From positions 1 through 8,800 of the forward strand of contig JAPOKN010000042.1 in assembly GCA_029977605.1 (NCBI GenBank): 8,800 nucleotides of DNA. The letters run 5' to 3'. Below are positions 5,483 to 8,800 of this stretch, piece by piece (the stretch's first letter is position 1; each line of letters begins with the position of its first letter). This DNA comes from Methanobacteriota archaeon (GTDB lineage: Archaea > Thermoplasmatota > Poseidoniia > MGIII > CG-Epi1). Below the pieces are notes generated by a model. That model was given only the letters and a program-made list of their open reading frames with translations. It was not told the DNA's origin and ran no database searches. A program made the position numbers and the translations under genes.

Positions 5483-8085
5483 TTACTACTTGATTCTAAG
5501 TTACCGAACTGGTATAGTAATGCTGGAAGCATAAATACTGCAGCTACAAATGATAAGAAAATCATGACTGCCATAATTAATCCAAATGTTACAAACAGAG
5601 GCATTATGGATAGTGCAAGAACCATAAATCCTATGAAATCTGTAAATGCAGACATTGCAACATTATTTCCTGTTTCATCTAGACTTTCTTCCATCCAGTC
5701 CTCTTGAGACCCTGATGGGTTTTCAAACCTTGCTTCACGTACTCTTTGCACCATATGAATTGCATAATCTACGCCGAGGCCTATTGCCAAACTAGATATC
5801 TGAACAGTGACCAAATTTACTGGAGTATCAGATAATACCATTCCTCCTCTGAGCCACAGCGTTATTGCAATTACAGGAAGAATAGTAATCAAACTTAATC
5901 TTACATCCCTGAGAACAATAAGTACAATTACGAAAGCTAGAACAATCGCAACTACCAAGCTTTCTTGGAAACTATCTGTAATTTCTAGCATGTAGACATA
6001 TCTTTCATAGCTTAAACCTGCGACTGTAACTGATACTCCGTCAATTTCTTCTAAGCCAGAAGCTGATTTTTCTAAATCTTCTTTTAAGTCCATCATAGAA
6101 CCATAAATATCGTCTGGTCTTTCTACCTGGAACCAAGACCTAGCCATAGTTACGTTTCCATCTTCAATAAGATATAATTCTCTAGCTTCAGACGGTGAAA
6201 TCCTAAAAGTACCTTCTAGATTAACTGTACCATTTCTATAAACATCACTTAGAACTTTAGAAATTTCATCATCGGATGTTGGGAAACCAGTTTGAGGGTC
6301 AACTGTTTCTGGTACATAACCAGTACCAGGAAAATTAAGAGCTAAAAGTGATTGAGTACGTACAACATAGGGAATGCTACCAAGCCAAGTTGCACTTGGG
6401 CTATATGTGGCAACATCTTGCTCCATATTGTCAATCTGCACTACGGTCTCATAGCTGGCGAGATTTTCTCCTTCAATTAGATAGTAACCCGGTTCTCCGT
6501 TTTCGGTAAAGGTTGCTTGACCTAATGAGACTGTCTGAATGAACCTAGAATCATTGTCTGCGTAATCTTTAACATCAAATCTAGACTCTGGATTACCAAG
6601 TACTAATGGTGATAATGCAACGCTAATAATCAAGAAGATAACTAACATTGGCATTGATCTGCTTGCCATCAATGAAGAAAATTTTTTGACGCTAAAAAAT
6701 TGACCCATGGTAGAAGGTTCAGAACTTGATTCTTTAGGAGGAATTATACTCCTAAGAACCGGAACAAAAACGCCCATAATGAGATAAGCTTGAATAATTC
6801 CCAATGGGCCTAGTATTCCCCATTCGAATAAGTCTGGAATTTCGCTTAGAGTAGCTGTACCAAATGCAACTACGGTAGTAACTGTAGCTACACCTAACGC
6901 AGGAAGAAGGGACTTAATTGCTGCAAATGCACCTAGTATACTAGCTTCTCTAGGATGGCTAGAAAATATAGGGTTCTCTAAAGTTAATCTACGCCACCTT
7001 GTAAGACTGTGAATAACAAAATCCACACCCAAAGCAAGCATCAAAATCGGTAGCATTGCGGCTAATTGAGTCTGAGGGAACCCAAGCCAAAATGAGTTGG
7101 CAGTCATACATATCATGACAAGAGCTAAACCTAAACCACTTACAAGAACATCAAGAACATTTCTAAAGTAGAAAGACAATAATGCAACCATAAGGAAAAA
7201 TGAAAGACCAATAAGTGGAGCTGTTGAATTAATCTGATCTTCAAGTTCCAATCCAAATGCTAGATAGGAATAAAAATTAACTTCTTCATCAGAATCTAAG
7301 TCTTCTAGATAAAATGCATCTACCTTTTGTTCCCAATATTCAAAATGCTCATAGTCTCCCCTTTGCCTTGGATAATCTGCGTAGAGTCTTGAAGAATTGG
7401 CCTCACCGACCATTGAAAACCCTTTAGATTTCCACTCTGTACCTGACTGAGCAATGAAAGCTGTAGCATTACCGAACTCATCCTTTGGCTTGACACAGCC
7501 ATCATCTCCCAAAACACACAAATCTGGAGAAACTATATTTCTGTACGGAAACGACCCATCATCGGCTTGAAAATTAAAAAGAGAATTTAAAACAATAGTT
7601 AGGTGTTCTTGATCTGCGCTTTCAAAGTTAGGACCTGTGTAACCAATTGCAGATGTTAATGGCGTTTCATTGTTCATTATGGAGCGAACCGTGTCTGCAA
7701 TCCCCCAAATAGATGATAATTCATTTTGTGAAGTTTGCCAGTTAAATTTAATATCAAAATATTGACTAGTTACATTATCTGCTCTGAGATTATCATTACG
7801 CTCTACAGTCTCCCTAAAAACATCCATTTTTAGAGTATTGTGATCTTCTGAGTCTAATGAATTACCCATTACAATCTGGAAGATAAGCCAGTATTCCTCT
7901 GGCATGCTTTCCTCTGCCCTGTCGGATGCTTTCCAAACATCGCTGTCAGGATAAGAGAACTCTTCCCTTTGACTCATTTCTCTTCCTAAATCTGGAGAGA
8001 AACCTGCAAAGATAAAAAGGAAAAAAGCAAAGAAGGCGAACATTGAAAGTTGCCAGCGTTTTAGCGATGAATATGCGCCACTCAT
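5479..8085 (-). CDS. RND/MMPL superfamily exporter, 12-helix (HAE3-like)
   Basis: 868 residues from the preferred ATG. Layout: helix 1 (about 11-29), large extracytoplasmic domain (30-287), helices 2-6 (about 289-446), helix 7 (478-497), second extracytoplasmic domain (498-708), helices 8-12 (709-856). The halves are duplicated: the helix-4 motif GVDFVIH at 353-359 recurs in helix 10 as GVDYAIH at 771-777, followed by a basic segment each time. The Asp is in the position used for proton relay in RND pumps. Two six-helix halves with sterol-sensing-like cores match the MMPL / HAE3 family of predicted exporters found in archaea and some bacteria, whose substrates (lipids, hopanoids or other hydrophobic molecules) are mostly unproven. 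Cysteines 190 and 197 in the first domain could form a disulfide. A TTG at 8091 is two codons upstream, but the ATG at 8085 sits exactly 25 nt after a TATA-like box and is preferred. No periplasmic adaptor gene is nearby. Confidence 0.88.
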   Translation of the reverse strand: MSGAYSSLKRWQLSMFAFFAFFLFIFAGFSPDLGREMSQREEFSYPDSDVWKASDRAEESMPEEYWLIFQIVMGNSLDSEDHNTLKMDVFRETVERNDNLRADNVTSQYFDIKFNWQTSQNELSSIWGIADTVRSIMNNETPLTSAIGYTGPNFESADQEHLTIVLNSLFNFQADDGSFPYRNIVSPDLCVLGDDGCVKPKDEFGNATAFIAQSGTEWKSKGFSMVGEANSSRLYADYPRQRGDYEHFEYWEQKVDAFYLEDLDSDEEVNFYSYLAFGLELEDQINSTAPLIGLSFFLMVALLSFYFRNVLDVLVSGLGLALVMICMTANSFWLGFPQTQLAAMLPILMLALGVDFVIHSLTRWRRLTLENPIFSSHPREASILGAFAAIKSLLPALGVATVTTVVAFGTATLSEIPDLFEWGILGPLGIIQAYLIMGVFVPVLRSIIPPKESSSEPSTMGQFFSVKKFSSLMASRSMPMLVIFLIISVALSPLVLGNPESRFDVKDYADNDSRFIQTVSLGQATFTENGEPGYYLIEGENLASYETVVQIDNMEQDVATYSPSATWLGSIPYVVRTQSLLALNFPGTGYVPETVDPQTGFPTSDDEISKVLSDVYRNGTVNLEGTFRISPSEARELYLIEDGNVTMARSWFQVERPDDIYGSMMDLKEDLEKSASGLEEIDGVSVTVAGLSYERYVYMLEITDSFQESLVVAIVLAFVIVLIVLRDVRLSLITILPVIAITLWLRGGMVLSDTPVNLVTVQISSLAIGLGVDYAIHMVQRVREARFENPSGSQEDWMEESLDETGNNVAMSAFTDFIGFMVLALSIMPLFVTFGLIMAVMIFLSFVAAVFMLPALLYQFGNLESSSN

Positions 8086-8105
8086 ACTCAATTTCCGGTA
8101 CTCTC

Positions 8106-8114
8106 TTATTAAAA
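8106..8114 (-). promoter_or_regulatory. TATA-like box of the RND-transporter gene
   Basis: The minus strand reads TTTTAATAA, centred 25 nt before the ATG at 8085 and just past the stop of the cupin gene. The spacing predicts a leaderless start at the ATG. It would leave the TTG at 8091 outside the message, which is why that start is not used. Confidence 0.6.
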
Positions 8115-8122
8115 GTATTTAC

Positions 8123-8620
8123 CTAATGCTTAACCGTTGGTACTAATTGAGATGCAAAGTGATCATATTCTTCTCCTAAGTGGATATAGCACCTAACCCA
8201 GGGATAAAATCTACCATCTTGAGCCTCAATGAACCTCCAAACATGACCTTCGCCTTCTAAGTCCTCTGCAAGTAGAATATCTCCTCTACGAATTACAACC
8301 TTGTGCTCAGAATCATCTGAATCAACTCCACAACTTTTGAACTCCAAGCAACCGCTCAAAGAAAGTACTAATTGTCTTCTAGGTGCCGTATGAGCCAATT
8401 TGGGGCCTTCACCTTCTACATTTTCTGGTACCGGAGTAACTGCAAATTGTGTTTTGACGTCGCCCGAATTGTCTCCTAAGTTCTTGTTCACTAATAAAGA
8501 TGAAAATAAACCTACAGAACCTAAACCTGTTTTCGGTTCTATGGGAATTTGCATCTTGGCAAATCTAGTGTGCCCACTACTGTCAGTATACATTCTGACC
8601 ACTGGTATACCCTCTGTCAT
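8123..8620 (-). CDS. Small cupin-fold protein, function unknown
   Basis: 165 residues, soluble, with no signal peptide or membrane segment. The core is a single cupin: HTAPRRQLVLSLSGCLEF (77-94) as the first conserved motif, and RRGDILLAEDLEGEGHVWRF (111-130) as the second. Their pattern (H-APRRQ-----SG, then GD-LL-ED--G-GH) is one I recognise from a widespread set of uncharacterised bacterial cupins. H77, E119 and H126 are plausible metal ligands, but this is inference. Residues 1-60 have weak similarity to anything I know. Cupins include dioxygenases, isomerases and ligand sensors, so no reaction is assigned. Start: an in-frame stop (8645-8647) lies eight codons upstream with no other start between, and a TATA-like box is 24 nt ahead of this ATG. 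The start codon lies inside a perfect inverted repeat, suggesting specific control. The gene ends 37 nt before the RND start, which has its own box. Confidence 0.7.
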   Translation of the reverse strand: MTEGIPVVRMYTDSSGHTRFAKMQIPIEPKTGLGSVGLFSSLLVNKNLGDNSGDVKTQFAVTPVPENVEGEGPKLAHTAPRRQLVLSLSGCLEFKSCGVDSDDSEHKVVIRRGDILLAEDLEGEGHVWRFIEAQDGRFYPWVRCYIHLGEEYDHFASQLVPTVKH

Positions 8621-8629
8621 AACAGAGGG
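8610..8629 (-). promoter_or_regulatory. Perfect inverted repeat (8-4-8) centred on the cupin start codon: candidate operator
   Basis: Arms CCCTCTGT and ACAGAGGG are perfect complements around a 4-base centre, TATG, that contains the start codon of the cupin gene. Short flanking GGTA (8604-8607) and TACC (8631-8634) extend the symmetry imperfectly. With the TATA-like box at 8641-8648, transcription should start at about 8620, so the dyad straddles the start site where a dimeric repressor would block polymerase. A role as an RNA hairpin is less likely, because a leaderless transcript would lack the upstream arm. It might also act as a hairpin at the 3' end of the upstream gene. Confidence 0.5.
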
Positions 8630-8640
8630 GTACCAACCTG

Positions 8641-8648
8641 TTATTTAG
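8641..8648 (-). promoter_or_regulatory. TATA-like box of the cupin gene
   Basis: The minus strand reads CTAAATAA, centred about 24 nt before the ATG at 8620 and lying only two bases beyond the stop of the preceding gene. It predicts a leaderless message. Confidence 0.5.
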
Positions 8649-8650
8649 GT

Positions 8651-8800
8651 TTAGTGGATTCTGCGGCGTAGACCAGCTGCGCCAACCAAAACCAATGAAC
8701 CGAATACGAAACCAAGACTTGGTACTTCTTCGTCTTCTATTGCTTGTTGAATTGGATCATCTGTTCCATTACCAACTGTAACTTGACCAACCATACCCAA
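8651..8800 (-). CDS. C-terminal fragment of a surface protein with a PEP-CTERM-like anchor (5' end outside window)
   Basis: A reading frame open to the window edge gives the last 49 residues of a larger protein. It starts with a beta-like, Gly/Val-rich stretch (GQVTVGNGT), then an acidic linker (DDPIQQAIEDEE), then VPSLG, a hydrophobic span of about 14 residues, and a basic end, LRRRIH. The order of a short conserved motif, a membrane helix and an Arg cluster at the very C-terminus is the layout of exosortase/archaeosortase sorting signals (PEP-CTERM, PGF-CTERM and relatives) and also of plain C-terminal membrane anchors. The body of the protein should therefore lie outside the cell. The codon pattern and the tight 30-nt spacing to the cupin gene support a real gene. 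Its identity beyond the anchor is unknown. Confidence 0.65.
   Translation of the reverse strand: MGMVGQVTVGNGTDDPIQQAIEDEEVPSLGFVFGSLVLVGAAGLRRRIH

Noticed and set aside
8089..8091. TTG as the start of the RND exporter
   Set aside because: An ATG two codons downstream is exactly 25 nt from a TATA-like box, so the TTG would fall upstream of the predicted transcript start.
8610..8629. Riboswitch or rho-independent terminator reading of the inverted repeat
   Set aside because: No T-tract follows the dyad in the minus direction and archaeal termination does not rely on hairpins. A leaderless transcript would not contain both arms, so a DNA operator fits better.
8400..8648. Plus-strand 82-codon frame opposite the cupin gene
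   Set aside because: It lies wholly antisense to a gene with recognisable cupin motifs, has no family resemblance or promoter, and its length is expected by chance.
8123..8800. Cupin, anchored protein and RND exporter as one new export or surface system
   Set aside because: Each downstream gene has its own promoter-like box and the families share no known pathway. Adjacency of three same-strand genes is not enough.

Overview
The window reads as a compact, AT-rich piece of an archaeal chromosome. Every gene but one has an archaeal character: the tail of an FtsZ with the archaeal-style ending, an Sss1/SecE-type SecE, an Spt5 with NGN and KOW domains, an archaeal L11, and an adjacent pyrB-pyrI pair with an ATGA overlap. 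The start sites also look archaeal, with TATA-like boxes 24-25 nt ahead of start codons and no leader. Together with a bacterial-type MutL and a protein ending in VPSxG, a membrane helix and an Arg tail, this suggests a marine Thermoplasmatota lineage such as Marine Group II (Poseidoniales). That placement is an inference from gene content, not a database match.

Left arm (2-1467, plus strand): ftsZ (3' end only), secE, spt5 and rpl11 are packed with gaps of 4, 2 and -1 nt and are surely one operon linking cell division, protein secretion, transcription elongation and translation. The usual L1-L10-P1 genes do not follow L11. Instead the operon meets the pyrBI genes head-on, with stop codons overlapping by 4 nt.

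Pyrimidine block (1464-3666, minus strand): an unassigned six-helix membrane protein is followed by pyrB (catalytic chain) and pyrI (regulatory chain) of aspartate carbamoyltransferase. All catalytic, zinc-binding and nucleotide-binding residues I can place are present, so an active, allosterically controlled enzyme is expected.

Middle (3761-8085): mutL, an endonuclease-type mismatch-repair protein, is divergent from the membrane protein. It runs tail-to-tail into a large RND/MMPL-type 12-helix exporter on the minus strand, again with a 4-nt stop overlap.

Right arm (8123-8800, minus strand): a small cupin-fold protein of unknown role, whose start codon sits at the centre of a perfect 8-4-8 bp inverted repeat placed like an operator. 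Next comes the 3' end of a surface-type protein with a PEP-CTERM-like C-terminal anchor. That last reading frame runs off the window.

I see no tRNA, rRNA, CRISPR array, insertion sequence or att site, and no gene-free stretch above about 100 bases. The window is mostly housekeeping. The most unusual points are the dyad at the cupin start, the fixed-distance leaderless promoters, the mirrored 4-nt stop overlaps, the variant MutL metal motif and the acidic Spt5 extension. I found no convincing evidence of a wholly new multi-gene system.
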